64,000 nt of DNA from Novosphingobium subterraneum (lineage in GTDB: Bacteria > Pseudomonadota > Alphaproteobacteria > Sphingomonadales > Sphingomonadaceae). The stretch's first letter is position 1, and the number at the start of each line of letters is the position of its first letter. Both the position numbers and the translations under genes were made by a program. Positions 37,681-46,382 of the stretch are shown piece by piece. Location of the stretch: contig NZ_JRVC01000007.1 of the NCBI RefSeq assembly GCF_000807925.1, positions 62,001 through 126,000 on the forward strand, written 5' to 3'. Under the pieces are notes generated by a model that was not told the origin of the DNA, searched no databases, and saw only the letters and a program-made list of their open reading frames with translations.

Positions 37681-39045
37681 GTGAAGCTTGCGAAATTCGG
37701 TATCGGGACCTCGGGCAAGTTTGGCGTGGCCCTTGTGGCGCTGACGTTCGCGGCACAGCCGCTTGTTGCCCAGACGGCGCCAGCATCCGGTCCGATCGAC
37801 GTGACCAAGCAAGCCAAGCCGCCAGTGGTCGCGCCAACCGTCGCAGCTCCGGTCGTAACCGCGGCCCCGTCGGCGCCCGTCGCTGCGCCGCATTGGACAC
37901 AAGCGGATGCTCAGGCCCTACTGGCAGCAATAAAGGGGATCGGAGCAGAAGGGCTGTTCCCCAAAGACTACCAGCCGGAAGCGTTGTCTGCGGCAATCGT
38001 GAAGGGCGAAGGTCCGGAGCTCGATGAAACGGCGACGAAGCTCTTCACATGGCTGGCCGAGGATTTGCGCGATGGCCGCACGCCGATGACGGCGCGCGTG
38101 CAGTGGTTCGCGGTTGATCCCGACCAGGACGTCAATCCAACCTCGTTGATCCTCGCCGAAGCGCTCGACAAGCATGATGTCAAGGGCGCGCTGATGGCCC
38201 TCCTGCCGACGGTGCCGGATTACGCTGCGCTGAAGGCGGCTTTGCCCAAGGCGCAGACCCAGAAGCAGGCGGCGCTGATTCGGGCGAACATGGACCGCTG
38301 GCGCTGGCTCGCCCGCGATCTCGGTTCGCAGTACCTGCTGACCAATGTGCCCGAGCAGATGCTGCGCCTGACGGTCAAGAACAAGATCATCAGCACCTAT
38401 AAGGTCATCGTCGGCAAGCCCGGCAAGACTGCGACGCCCCAGCTTGCCGAGACGGTCGAAGGCGTCATCTTCAACCCGACTTGGACCGTGCCGCAGTCGA
38501 TCGTCGTCGGCGAAGGGCTGGGAGCACGTCTGGTGAACAATCCCAGGCAGGCCGAGCGCGAAGGCTACAAGGTGACCAAGGCGGCTGATGGCACGATCTA
38601 TGTCGTCCAGCAGCCCGGAGACAACAATTCGCTGGGCCGCATGAAGCTCGATATGCCCAACGAGCATGCGATCTTCCTGCATGATACGCCGAACCGGAAC
38701 CTGTTCAATCTGACAGCGCGCGCGCTGAGCCACGGCTGCGTGCGCGTCGAACGGGCGACGGAGCTGGCCATGACGATGGCGATCCTCGGCGCGAGCATGA
38801 CGCCGGACGATGCGGTCGCCGCCCATACTTCGAAGGTCTACACCAAGGTGCCTATGACCAAGACCTTCCCGGTCTATCTGACCTATTTCACCGTCGCGCG
38901 CGACGTGAACGGCATGCTGCGGTCATTCCCCGACATCTATAACCGAGACGCGCCGGTGCTGGCGAGTTTTGCCCAGCCGCGCCAGCAGCATACCACGCAG
39001 CGCAAGAGCAACGAGGAAGTGATCAAGCTCGACAATCCGCTGTAA
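37681..39045 (+). CDS. L,D-transpeptidase with N-terminal scaffold domain (YcbB-like)
   Basis: A 454-residue periplasmic L,D-transpeptidase. A signal peptide (ending near QPLVAQ) and an Ala/Pro-rich linker precede a helical scaffold domain, and the YkuD catalytic domain follows, with HDTPNRNLFN and the active-site SHGCVRVE. It cross-links peptidoglycan stems in the 3-3 manner or attaches lipoproteins. There is no clear peptidoglycan-binding repeat of the usual YcbB kind. The start is GTG 37681, with AGGGA ten bases upstream; earlier in-frame codons lack one. A second, distinct L,D-transpeptidase gene lies only 190 bases on. Confidence 0.88.
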   Translation: MKLAKFGIGTSGKFGVALVALTFAAQPLVAQTAPASGPIDVTKQAKPPVVAPTVAAPVVTAAPSAPVAAPHWTQADAQALLAAIKGIGAEGLFPKDYQPEALSAAIVKGEGPELDETATKLFTWLAEDLRDGRTPMTARVQWFAVDPDQDVNPTSLILAEALDKHDVKGALMALLPTVPDYAALKAALPKAQTQKQAALIRANMDRWRWLARDLGSQYLLTNVPEQMLRLTVKNKIISTYKVIVGKPGKTATPQLAETVEGVIFNPTWTVPQSIVVGEGLGARLVNNPRQAEREGYKVTKAADGTIYVVQQPGDNNSLGRMKLDMPNEHAIFLHDTPNRNLFNLTARALSHGCVRVERATELAMTMAILGASMTPDDAVAAHTSKVYTKVPMTKTFPVYLTYFTVARDVNGMLRSFPDIYNRDAPVLASFAQPRQQHTTQRKSNEEVIKLDNPL

Positions 39046-39052
39046 TTCGACG

Positions 39053-39262
39053 GTGCCGAGGACAAGGTTCAGCATCTGCCAGCGCAAGCGGCGGTTCGGT
39101 GGCGCGGATGAAGCGGCTGTTGCTGCGCAGGCAAGCGAGCTTGTCCTGCATCCCTACCATTGCGACCGGTGTTTTGGCTGGCACTTGACGAGCAGGACGA
39201 AGGGGCGGCGCGTCCCTCGTCCCCGATCCGGTATTCAGCCCAGGCCCAACCTGTCGGCGTAG
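39053..39262 (+). CDS. Small protein with YHCDRC zinc-binding-like motif
   Basis: A 69-residue basic protein beginning at GTG 39053, seven bases after the transpeptidase stop. Its core is CQRKRRF in the N-terminal part and LHPYHCDRCFGWHLTSRTKG at the centre. The CxxC plus nearby His looks like a small zinc ribbon; I have seen similar short proteins ending in HLTSR-K in other proteobacteria, but know no function. The last 28 bases overlap the end of the convergent transpeptidase gene. No ribosome binding site is clear, so reading may depend on the upstream gene. Confidence 0.6.
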   Translation: MPRTRFSICQRKRRFGGADEAAVAAQASELVLHPYHCDRCFGWHLTSRTKGRRVPRPRSGIQPRPNLSA

Positions 39263-39858
39263 AGCAGGCGCCCGCCGGAAAGGTGCCACAAGGCTTCGTT
39301 GAAGTCCGCCTCGCTCATGGCGAAGCAGCCGTCAGAGCGGCCCAGCTTGCCCCACTTCTCGAGCATTGCGGGATTGGCGTACCACGCGGAATGCAGCACG
39401 ATTGCGCGGTCAAGCACGTTGGAGTTGTCCGGTTCCAGGCCGCCCAGGCGAATCGAGGTTCCGTACTTGCCCTTGTACCACTCCCAGGTGACGTAGGCGC
39501 CACGCGAGGTGGCAAGGCTGCCGACTTCGTTGGAAAAGGTCTTCAGGAAGCCATCGTGCTCAGGGTCGGAACCGCGGCCGTGCGCGACGAGGAAAGACCT
39601 GACTTCGCCGCGTTCCAGATTGGCAAAGTGGAAGCGGGGCAAGGACGAGGGCATCGCAAAGTCCGCAATGCCGACGATATCGGTCCGCCACAGCGACGCG
39701 CGGTGCTTCTCCACCTGCTCGGCGGCAATGCGCAGGACTTCGCGGTGCTGCTGGTTGGGATAGTAGGTTGCTGCCGCCACGCGCGGCGGGAACACGGCAG
39801 CGACGGCGCTTGCCGCAGCGCCTGCCAGTACCGTTCGCCTGTCGACTTTGTCTGTCAT
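39235..39858 (-). CDS. Murein L,D-transpeptidase catalytic-domain family protein, Tat-exported
   Basis: A 207-residue protein of the second L,D-transpeptidase family (PF13645 type). A Tat-like signal (DRRTVLAGAAASAVAAVF) is followed by a domain ending in IVLHSAWYANPAMLEKWGKL and GRSDGCFAMSEADF, where the SDGC cysteine is the likely nucleophile and the HSAWY His its partner. The start is ATG 39858; the frame upstream lacks the signal layout. It faces the other L,D-transpeptidase gene convergently, with a small gene overlapping its end. Role: periplasmic peptidoglycan modification. Confidence 0.83.
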   Translation of the reverse strand: MTDKVDRRTVLAGAAASAVAAVFPPRVAAATYYPNQQHREVLRIAAEQVEKHRASLWRTDIVGIADFAMPSSLPRFHFANLERGEVRSFLVAHGRGSDPEHDGFLKTFSNEVGSLATSRGAYVTWEWYKGKYGTSIRLGGLEPDNSNVLDRAIVLHSAWYANPAMLEKWGKLGRSDGCFAMSEADFNEALWHLSGGRLLYADRLGLG

Positions 39859-39909
39859 GTCCGGTCCCGTAACACGCTTTCGCCTTATCAAGCGTGAACG
39901 GCGAGCATT

Positions 39910-40437
39910 CTATGCATTTGCGACCGGATTTCCAGCATCTGAGCCAGGCTGTGCCGCGAACTGGCTTCCCAGCTGGCTCAGGGCTTCGCCGTCCACGCGC
40001 ATGACCGTCCATTCGTCCATGAACCTGGCGCCGAGCGACTTGTAGAAACCGATCGCCGGCTCGTTCCAATCGAGCACCGACCATTCCAGACGCGCACAGT
40101 CCCGCTCGACCGCCAAGGCGGCCAGATGCGAGAGCAGCGCCTTGCCGAGGCCGGAGCCGCGGGCCTCAGGTTGCACGAACAGGTCTTCGAGGTAGATCCC
40201 CGGCTTGCCTTCGAACGTCGAGAAATTGTGGAAGAACAAGGCAAACCCTTGCGGCTCGCCATCCAGCTCTCCGATGACGACTTCGGCATAAGGGCGCGGG
40301 CCGAAGAGCTTGGCTGCCAGCACCGCCTCGTCGAAGCGGACTTCGTGCGCCAGCTTTTCATACTCGGCGAGAGCGCGGATGAGTTCGGCGATCAGGGGTG
40401 TATCGGCATGGGTCGCCGCGCGGATGGAGATGGTCAT
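39910..40437 (-). CDS. GNAT acetyltransferase, diamine-acetyltransferase-like
   Basis: A 175-residue GCN5-type acetyltransferase. The whole sequence follows the SSAT/thialysine acetyltransferase pattern: LIRALAEYEKLAHEV near the start, ALFFHNFSTFEGKPGIYLED in the middle, the acetyl-CoA loop PEARGSGLGKALLSHLAALA, and NEPAIGFYKSLGARFMDEWT near the end. Likely acceptors are small amines. The C-terminal 20 residues are a loosely ordered extension. It is divergent from the lipoprotein gene at 40504. Confidence 0.88.
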   Translation of the reverse strand: MTISIRAATHADTPLIAELIRALAEYEKLAHEVRFDEAVLAAKLFGPRPYAEVVIGELDGEPQGFALFFHNFSTFEGKPGIYLEDLFVQPEARGSGLGKALLSHLAALAVERDCARLEWSVLDWNEPAIGFYKSLGARFMDEWTVMRVDGEALSQLGSQFAAQPGSDAGNPVANA

Positions 40438-40503
40438 GAACGACGACTAGCGATTCGCCAGGAACCTTGCCAGCCCCGCAGAATTGCGAAAGGCATGAAC
40501 ACC

Positions 40504-41037
40504 ATGATCCGCGCCGCGCTTGCCTCGGTACCAGTGCTTCTGGCGCTTGCCGGCTGTTCGCCCGACGGTGGGAGGCCGACGGCTTCGCTACCCGCTCCCG
40601 CATCGCAAGCTTCAACGCCGCCAGTTCCGACGCCTTCGGCAGCCGTTACGCGGATCCTTGATCGGGTTGCGGCGGATCAGTTGCTGCGTAATTCCGGCGT
40701 GACCTTGCAATGGATCAACTGGAATACGCGCGGCACTGCCAATGCGCGGGACGATGCCGGGGTGATAAGGCTCACGGCAAGTCAGGCTTCGTCGAATGGC
40801 CCCGGCCGCCTGTGGCTCGATGGCCGTGTGACGGAGATCGGCGCAGATTACTTCGTCTTTTCAGGCACGATCCGCATTACAGACACGCCCGACGCGGGCC
40901 GCAGATGCGAGGCGACCCGTGAAGACTGGCGCTTTGCCGTGACGCAGAATCGCCCATATTGGCGCTTGCGCACCTTCGAATGGTGTGATGAACTCACCGA
41001 CTACATAGACATCTACAAACCCGCCGCAGGGCGCTGA
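40504..41037 (+). CDS. Hypothetical lipoprotein
   Basis: A 177-residue lipoprotein: signal IRAALASVPVLLALAGC with the lipobox LAGC, then a Pro/Ala/Ser-rich linker and a small beta-rich domain (GRLWLDGRVTEIGADYFVF, SGTIRITDTP) with two further cysteines. The start at ATG 40504 has AAAGG ten bases upstream; ATG 40495 is an alternative three codons earlier. The family is unknown. It ends four bases before the convergent ispG gene. Confidence 0.68.
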   Translation: MIRAALASVPVLLALAGCSPDGGRPTASLPAPASQASTPPVPTPSAAVTRILDRVAADQLLRNSGVTLQWINWNTRGTANARDDAGVIRLTASQASSNGPGRLWLDGRVTEIGADYFVFSGTIRITDTPDAGRRCEATREDWRFAVTQNRPYWRLRTFEWCDELTDYIDIYKPAAGR

Positions 41038-41041
41038 CGGG

Positions 41042-42178
41042 TCATTCAGCCGCTTCGGTGACGTTCCCCGCGTCGGTCGTCGCCGCTTCGATCTCGGCGG
41101 CTTTCTTCTCTACCAGCGATACAATGTGGTCCAGCATCTCTTCGGACTGGATAGTGTGGTCGGTCACGCCCGAGAGGTAGACCATGTGCTTGCCGTTGCC
41201 GCCGCCGGTGAGGCCGATATCGGTCTCGCGCGCTTCGCCGGGGCCGTTCACGACGCAGCCGAGCACTGACAGCGAGATCGGCGTCTTGATGTGGGAAAGG
41301 CGGCTCTCCAGCGCCTCTACCGTGCGGATCACGTCAAAGCCCTGACGCGCACAGGATGGGCACGAGACCACGCGGACACCGCGCGTGCGCAGGCCGAGGC
41401 TCTTGAGGATCTCGAAGCCGACGCGGACTTCCTCTTCCGGTTCCGCCGAAAGCGATACGCGCAAGGTATCGCCAATGCCCGCCCAGAGCAGGTTGCCGAT
41501 GCCGATCGAGGACTTGACCGTGCCGCCGATCAACCCGCCAGCCTCGGTAATGCCAAGGTGCAGCGGGCAATCGACCGCTTCGGCAAGTCCCATGTAGGCA
41601 GCGACCGCGAGGAATACGTCAGAGGCCTTCACCGCCACTTTGTATTCGTGAAAATCGTGGTCCTGCAGCAGCTTGATATGATCGAGCGCGCTTTCGACGA
41701 GGGCCTCGGGGCAGGGCTCGCCGTACTTTTCCAGCAGGTCCTTCTCGAGGCTGCCGGCGTTGACGCCGATACGGATCGCGCAGCCATTGGCTTTGGCGGC
41801 CCGGACCACTTCCGCCACGCGGTCGTTGCTGCCGATGTTTCCGGGATTGATGCGCAGGCAGGCAGCGCCAGCATCGGCAGCTTCAAGCGCGCGCTTGTAG
41901 TGAAAGTGGATATCCGCAACGATCGGGACGCGGGCGGCTTTGGTGATCTGGCGCAGCGCCGTGGTGCTTTCGACGTCCGGGCACGAGACGCGGATGATGT
42001 CGGCACCGGCATCCTCGCAGCGGCGGATCTGGTTGATCGTGGCTACGGCATCCGACGTCAGGGTGTTGGTCATTGTTTGCACGGTGATCGGAGCGTCCCC
42101 GCCAACGGGAACACTGCCGACCATGATCTGGCGGCTCTTGCGACGCGCGATATCGCGCCAGGGACGGATCGAGGACAT
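41042..42178 (-). CDS. ispG: 4-hydroxy-3-methylbut-2-enyl diphosphate synthase (flavodoxin/ferredoxin)
   Basis: A 378-residue IspG (GcpE), the penultimate enzyme of the MEP isoprenoid pathway, which reductively opens MEcPP to HMBPP with a [4Fe-4S] cluster. The TIM-barrel start reads [20 protein letters not shown], and the cluster ligands are in [12 protein letters not shown] and [20 protein letters not shown]. The start is ATG 42178 (MSSIRPWRD); the longer frame upstream has no family similarity. The C-terminal tail is acidic and Ala/Glu-rich. Confidence 0.95.
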   Translation of the reverse strand: MSSIRPWRDIARRKSRQIMVGSVPVGGDAPITVQTMTNTLTSDAVATINQIRRCEDAGADIIRVSCPDVESTTALRQITKAARVPIVADIHFHYKRALEAADAGAACLRINPGNIGSNDRVAEVVRAAKANGCAIRIGVNAGSLEKDLLEKYGEPCPEALVESALDHIKLLQDHDFHEYKVAVKASDVFLAVAAYMGLAEAVDCPLHLGITEAGGLIGGTVKSSIGIGNLLWAGIGDTLRVSLSAEPEEEVRVGFEILKSLGLRTRGVRVVSCPSCARQGFDVIRTVEALESRLSHIKTPISLSVLGCVVNGPGEARETDIGLTGGGNGKHMVYLSGVTDHTIQSEEMLDHIVSLVEKKAAEIEAATTDAGNVTEAAE

Positions 42179-42218
42179 GGGCCCTCTATAGGGACTAAGG
42201 AGCCGGTCCGGAAGGCGT

Positions 42219-42731
42219 CTAAACCGGCCCGGCAAACATGAATTCGGGATCGCAGTGGTCACCCACCCAGAATTCGATGTCGGCCACCTTGTCGAGGCCA
42301 TAGCGCCGGTAGAAGCGCTGGGCATCGGGATTGTGAGCATAGACCGAAAGCTGCATCTCGTCCGCGCCCCAGGCCCGCGCTTCGGCCAGGGCCCAGTCCA
42401 TCAGCCGCGCACCGTGGCCACGCCCGATCAGGTCAGGGTCGGTGTAGAGCTGCTTGAGTTCCATCGGTGAGCTTGCTGGTGTCTTCTGCGGAAGCGAACT
42501 CTTGCGGACGATCTTGCAGAAGCTGGTCAGAACGCCCTTTTCCTCGATCACCGCAATCTTCATCTCTAGCTCTGCCAGCTGCGACAAAACCGTCGCTTCC
42601 GAATGTGATTCCTCAAGGAAGCGTGAGAGGTTTTCGGGGCTGTAAAGGTCGCCGAACTTGGCAATGAAGGCGCGGCGGCCGAGATCGGCAAGGGCGGGCG
42701 CATCTGCGGTCTTGGCAAGGCGGAGCGTCAT
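42219..42731 (-). CDS. GNAT-family N-acetyltransferase
   Basis: A 170-residue acetyltransferase. The acetyl-CoA loop is [20 protein letters not shown], preceded by ELKQ, and the end of the fold is [16 protein letters not shown]. The N-terminal [20 protein letters not shown] block resembles acetyltransferases annotated near PaiA-like proteins. The substrate is unknown. It is upstream of ispG on the same strand with 40 bases between, so cotranscription is possible. Confidence 0.86.
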   Translation of the reverse strand: MTLRLAKTADAPALADLGRRAFIAKFGDLYSPENLSRFLEESHSEATVLSQLAELEMKIAVIEEKGVLTSFCKIVRKSSLPQKTPASSPMELKQLYTDPDLIGRGHGARLMDWALAEARAWGADEMQLSVYAHNPDAQRFYRRYGLDKVADIEFWVGDHCDPEFMFAGPV

Positions 42732-42772
42732 GCTCCGCCTTTAGCGCCATGGCGCTGCCAATTCCAACCCGG

Positions 42773-43195
42773 TCAGCCGGTCTTTTCAGCCTTCACCTTC
42801 GTGTAGGGCACGAACTTGCCGAGACCGACCGATCCGCGCCAGAAGCCGACGTTGCGATCGACCATCCGCACGATATCGACACTGCACAACTGTGCTCCGA
42901 ACGGTGTCGTAACCATGATGTCGTTGTCGGACAGCGAGCTTGCGCCAGAATCGGGACGGTTCACCCAGATGGTGCTGCCAGTATCGTAGACGATGGCCGT
43001 CTTGTCATAGATCCGCGTATTGACGACGCGCGGCAGATACAGGCAGTCTTGCGGCTTGCCCGCCACGCGCCCTTCGAGCGCCTTGGCGAGTTCCTGTTCC
43101 GGGGTTAGACGCGGCTTGGCATCGGCAGCGGCTCCGGCAAGAAGCAGCGATCCGGCGGCCAGTGCCGCAGCGAATTTGCTGGCGGTATTGATCAT
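42773..43195 (-). CDS. Hypothetical exported protein
   Basis: A 140-residue protein with a clear Sec signal peptide (KFAAALAAGSLLLAGAAADA). The mature part contains two cysteines (DCLYLPRVVNTRIYDKTAIV and GAQLCSVDIVRMVD) that could form a disulfide, and the strand-rich YDTGSTIWVNRPDSGASSL. I recognise it as like conserved hypotheticals of sphingomonads but know no function. It is separated from the GNAT gene by 41 bases on the same strand. Confidence 0.65.
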   Translation of the reverse strand: MINTASKFAAALAAGSLLLAGAAADAKPRLTPEQELAKALEGRVAGKPQDCLYLPRVVNTRIYDKTAIVYDTGSTIWVNRPDSGASSLSDNDIMVTTPFGAQLCSVDIVRMVDRNVGFWRGSVGLGKFVPYTKVKAEKTG

Positions 43196-43290
43196 CTGGC
43201 ACTTCCCTCTCGATTCGGTCCCCGACCGTTAGCGTGAAACGGCTTAACCCGCGCTGACCACATAACGCCGCAGTGCCAGCAATCCTTCGA

Positions 43291-44730
43291 TCAGGCCGTG
43301 CCGCCGACGGTGAGGCCTTCGACCAGCAAGGTTGGCTGCCCAACGCCTGCCGGAACGCTCTGTCCGCCCTTGCCGCAAACGCCGACACCTTCATCGAGCG
43401 CAAGATCGTTGCCGATGCCGATGACCTTGGTGAGGCAGGTCGGCCCGTCGCCGATCAACGTCGCACCCTTGATCGGTGCGCCGAGCTTGCCGTTCTCGAT
43501 ACGGTAGGCCTCGGTGCACGAGAACACGAACTTGCCGCTCGTGATGTCGACCTGTCCGCCGCCAAAGGACTTGGCGAAGATGCCATTTTTCACGCGGGAA
43601 AGCAGTTCGGCCGGATCATCATTGCCGCCGCGCATGAAGGTATTGGTCATGCGCGGCATCGGGGCATGGGCGAAGCTTTCGCGGCGACCGTTGCCGGTAG
43701 GGGCCACGCCCATCAGGCGGGCGTTGAGCCGGTCCTGGATGTAGCCCTTGAGGATGCCGTCCTCGATCAGGATGTTCTCCTGAGTCGGCGTGCCTTCGTC
43801 GTCAATCGAAAGTGAGCCGCGACGGCCCTGGCCATTGACGCCGAGCAGGGTGCCATCGTCGATCACGGTAACGCCTCGCGCAGCGACGCGTTCGCCGATC
43901 CGACCAGAGAAGGCGCTGGTGCCCTTGCGGTTGAAATCACCTTCGAGACCATGGCCGACCGCTTCGTGCAGCAGCACGCCGGGCCAGCCGGGGCCGAGCA
44001 GCACGGTCATTTCACCCGCCGGCGCGGCCACCGATTCGAGATTGACCAGCGCCTGGTTCAGCGCTTCGTCGATCGCGCGATTCCACGTTTCGGCCGAGAA
44101 CAGGTCGTCGTAAAGGCGACGGCCGCCGATGCCGAACGAACCCGTTTCACGGCGGCCGTTCTGTTCCGCGACGATCGAGACGTTCAGGCGGACCAGCGGG
44201 CGGACGTCATGGGCGACGAATCCATCGGCGCGGACGATCTCCACCACCGACCACGAACCCGAAAGCGACGCCGAAACCTGCGCCACGCGAGGATCGCGAG
44301 CTCGGGCCGCCGCATCGATGGTTTCCAGCAGCTTGACCTTGGCCTCGAACGGAACGGCATCGAGCGGCGAGGCTTCGGTGTAGAGGTGGCGGTTGTTTTT
44401 GCGGGGCGGCGGGGCAGGTTGGCCCTTCGCCGGATCGAGCAGCTTCAGCGTCTCGCCGGCACGGGCAATGGCAGCCGCCGAAATTTCGTTGGCGTGGGCG
44501 AAACCGGTCATCTCGCCGGAGACGCCGCGCAAGCCGAAGCCGGCATCGCGCGAATAGTCTGCCGTCTTCAGGCGACCGTCATCGAAACCGAAGCTCTCAC
44601 TGGCGATGAACTGGAGATAGAGTTCGCCGTCGTCGCAGGATTTCAGCGCATTCGCGGTGAGGTTTTGCGCCTCTTCAGGCGACAGAAGGCCAGAGCGATA
44701 GAGCAGCGAGCGGGTGTCGAGATCGGTCAT
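43291..44730 (-). CDS. tldD: Metalloprotease TldD
   Basis: A 479-residue TldD, the catalytic partner of PmbA/TldE in the complex that degrades unfolded peptides and finishes some modified peptides and antitoxins. The zinc site HEAVGHGLEGD (His255, Glu256, His260) is intact, and the C-terminal half with ATLIGDGPTCLTKVIGIGND carries a further conserved Cys. Its partner pmbA begins at 63078 in the same window, about 18 kb away and on the other strand. Confidence 0.95.
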   Translation of the reverse strand: MTDLDTRSLLYRSGLLSPEEAQNLTANALKSCDDGELYLQFIASESFGFDDGRLKTADYSRDAGFGLRGVSGEMTGFAHANEISAAAIARAGETLKLLDPAKGQPAPPPRKNNRHLYTEASPLDAVPFEAKVKLLETIDAAARARDPRVAQVSASLSGSWSVVEIVRADGFVAHDVRPLVRLNVSIVAEQNGRRETGSFGIGGRRLYDDLFSAETWNRAIDEALNQALVNLESVAAPAGEMTVLLGPGWPGVLLHEAVGHGLEGDFNRKGTSAFSGRIGERVAARGVTVIDDGTLLGVNGQGRRGSLSIDDEGTPTQENILIEDGILKGYIQDRLNARLMGVAPTGNGRRESFAHAPMPRMTNTFMRGGNDDPAELLSRVKNGIFAKSFGGGQVDITSGKFVFSCTEAYRIENGKLGAPIKGATLIGDGPTCLTKVIGIGNDLALDEGVGVCGKGGQSVPAGVGQPTLLVEGLTVGGTA

Positions 44731-44779
44731 GCTGACCGATATAGGCGCTCAAGACACAAAGGCCATAGAGCGAAGCTGC

Positions 44780-44980
44780 TTAAGCGGCTTGGGCGTTATC
44801 CGCTGGGCCGCCCTTGAGGACGAAGCGCTTGTCGCAATAGCCGCACTCGACATAGCCCTTCTCGTCGATCTCGAGCCAGACGCGCGGATGGCCAAGGGCA
44901 ACGCCGCCGCGAATGTCGGACGCGCCGTCGCACTTTACGCGATGATGGTCGGTGTAAACGGTTTCGGGTGCCTGAATCAT
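44780..44980 (-). CDS. Zinc-finger CHCC-domain protein (NDUFS6-like)
   Basis: A 66-residue protein with a CHCC zinc finger: [20 protein letters not shown] and [16 protein letters not shown]. This is the bacterial form of the domain in the complex I subunit NDUFS6, usually a free small protein in alphaproteobacteria. The four ligands Cys17, His31, Cys46 and Cys49 are all present. It lies between tldD and a divergent ABC ATPase gene. Confidence 0.87.
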   Translation of the reverse strand: MIQAPETVYTDHHRVKCDGASDIRGGVALGHPRVWLEIDEKGYVECGYCDKRFVLKGGPADNAQAA

Positions 44981-45050
44981 GGGCTGCGGCTAGCAAATCG
45001 GCGGGCTTCAGACAATTGCGTTTTCGCTGGCGCTGGTGCAGGCAGCGGCC

Positions 45051-46010
45051 ATGGCAAGCACCAATGAAACTCCCCCCGCAATCCGCATTCGCGATCTGGT
45101 GAAACGCTATGCGCCGACGGGCAAGGCGCCCGGCAAGCTGGCGCTGGACGGGGTCAGCTTCGACGTGCCGCAAGGCCAGATTTTCGGACTCCTCGGGCCG
45201 AACGGCGCCGGCAAGTCAACCTTGATCAATACATTGGCCGGGTTGGTAATGAAGACATCGGGCAGCGTCGAGATCTGGGGGCATGACATCGATCACGATG
45301 TGCGCAATGCCAAGGCCTCGATCGGGATCGTGCCTCAGGAAATCGTATTCGATCCCTTCTTCACGCCGGCCGAAGTGCTCGACAACCAGGCCGGACTCTA
45401 CGGCGTGCCCAAGACGATGCGGCGCACCATGGAACTTCTCCGCGCGGTCCACTTGGCCGACAAGGCGGACGCTTATGCGCGATCGCTGTCCGGCGGTATG
45501 AAGCGGCGCCTGCTTATCGCCAAGGCGATGGTCCACGCGCCGCCCGTGCTGGTGCTCGATGAGCCAACGGCTGGCGTCGACGTCGAACTGCGTCGCCAGC
45601 TGTGGGAACTGGTCGGCGAACTCAATCGCGACGGTGTGACCGTAGTGCTGACGACTCACTACCTCGAGGAGGCCGAAGAGCTTTGCGATCGCATCGCGAT
45701 CATTAATCATGGCAAGCTGATCGCCAACAAGCCGACGCGCGAACTTGTCGACATGGCGCGGGAAAAGATTGTCGTGCTCACGCTGGATCGTGATCTCGAT
45801 GCTGCGCCGCAGCATCCAGCGTTTCTCAAGAGTCACCTGTCTGGCGAGCGTCAGTTAGAGATCAATTACGACAAGGATCGCACGACTGCCGGCGAAGTCA
45901 TGTCCCTTGTGCAGGGGCAGGGTTACGCGATCGTAGACGTTTCGACTCGAGAAGCGGATCTGGAAGACGTGTTCGTCAGCTTGACCAGCATGCCAAAAGA
46001 AACAGCGTGA
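45051..46010 (+). CDS. ABC transporter ATP-binding protein (ABC-2 type)
   Basis: A 319-residue ABC ATPase. Walker A is LGPNGAGKSTLINTLAG, the signature is YARSLSGGMKRRLLIAKAMV and Walker B is PVLVLDEPTAGVD, with the switch His in TTHYLEEAEEL. The C-terminal 90 residues form the extra domain of the CcmA/NodI-like ABC-2 exporters. No permease gene is adjacent: the next plus-strand gene is nadB. The start is ATG 45051; a GTG at 45036 is less likely. Confidence 0.92.
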   Translation: MASTNETPPAIRIRDLVKRYAPTGKAPGKLALDGVSFDVPQGQIFGLLGPNGAGKSTLINTLAGLVMKTSGSVEIWGHDIDHDVRNAKASIGIVPQEIVFDPFFTPAEVLDNQAGLYGVPKTMRRTMELLRAVHLADKADAYARSLSGGMKRRLLIAKAMVHAPPVLVLDEPTAGVDVELRRQLWELVGELNRDGVTVVLTTHYLEEAEELCDRIAIINHGKLIANKPTRELVDMAREKIVVLTLDRDLDAAPQHPAFLKSHLSGERQLEINYDKDRTTAGEVMSLVQGQGYAIVDVSTREADLEDVFVSLTSMPKETA

Positions 46011-46027
46011 TGCGCTGTCCGGGCCGA

Positions 46028-46171
46028 CTAGGTCGATTCGACATCCTTGGCGGCGCGCCAACCTCCGCGTTCCAGCCTGCGAATCGGCGCATTGCAGTTC
46101 CGGCAAGTGCCGACGAACGTCCGGCCGTCCCATTCCACGGCTGAGCGCTTGGGGCGATGGCGATTGAGCAT
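46028..46171 (-). CDS. Tiny protein with one CxxC pair, 47 residues
   Basis: A 47-codon frame from ATG 46171 to TAG 46028. The product reads MLNRHRPKRSAVEWDGRTFV, then GTCRNCNAPIRRLERGGWRA and a short tail. One CxxC pair followed by an Arg-rich segment suggests a half zinc ribbon that could dimerise or bind nucleic acid. Codon use is typical of the genome. It lies convergent to the ABC ATPase gene, 17 bases past its stop. The ribosome binding site is weak. Confidence 0.5.
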   Translation of the reverse strand: MLNRHRPKRSAVEWDGRTFVGTCRNCNAPIRRLERGGWRAAKDVEST

Positions 46172-46382
46172 GCAAAGGAACTTGGTCTCAAGCATGTGCG
46201 GTCAATCTGCGCGAGGGCTTTACGTGAGAATACCTATCATGCTGCACCTGCGAAGCAAGTGACCAACATGGTTAACGGCATTAAAAGCCGGTTACACTTG
46301 TCCGGAACCAGCGTCAGGCGCTCTTTCGCATCCTGGCATGAGCCGTTACGGCAAGGCCGAGGCAAGATTGGGAGTTAACCGC

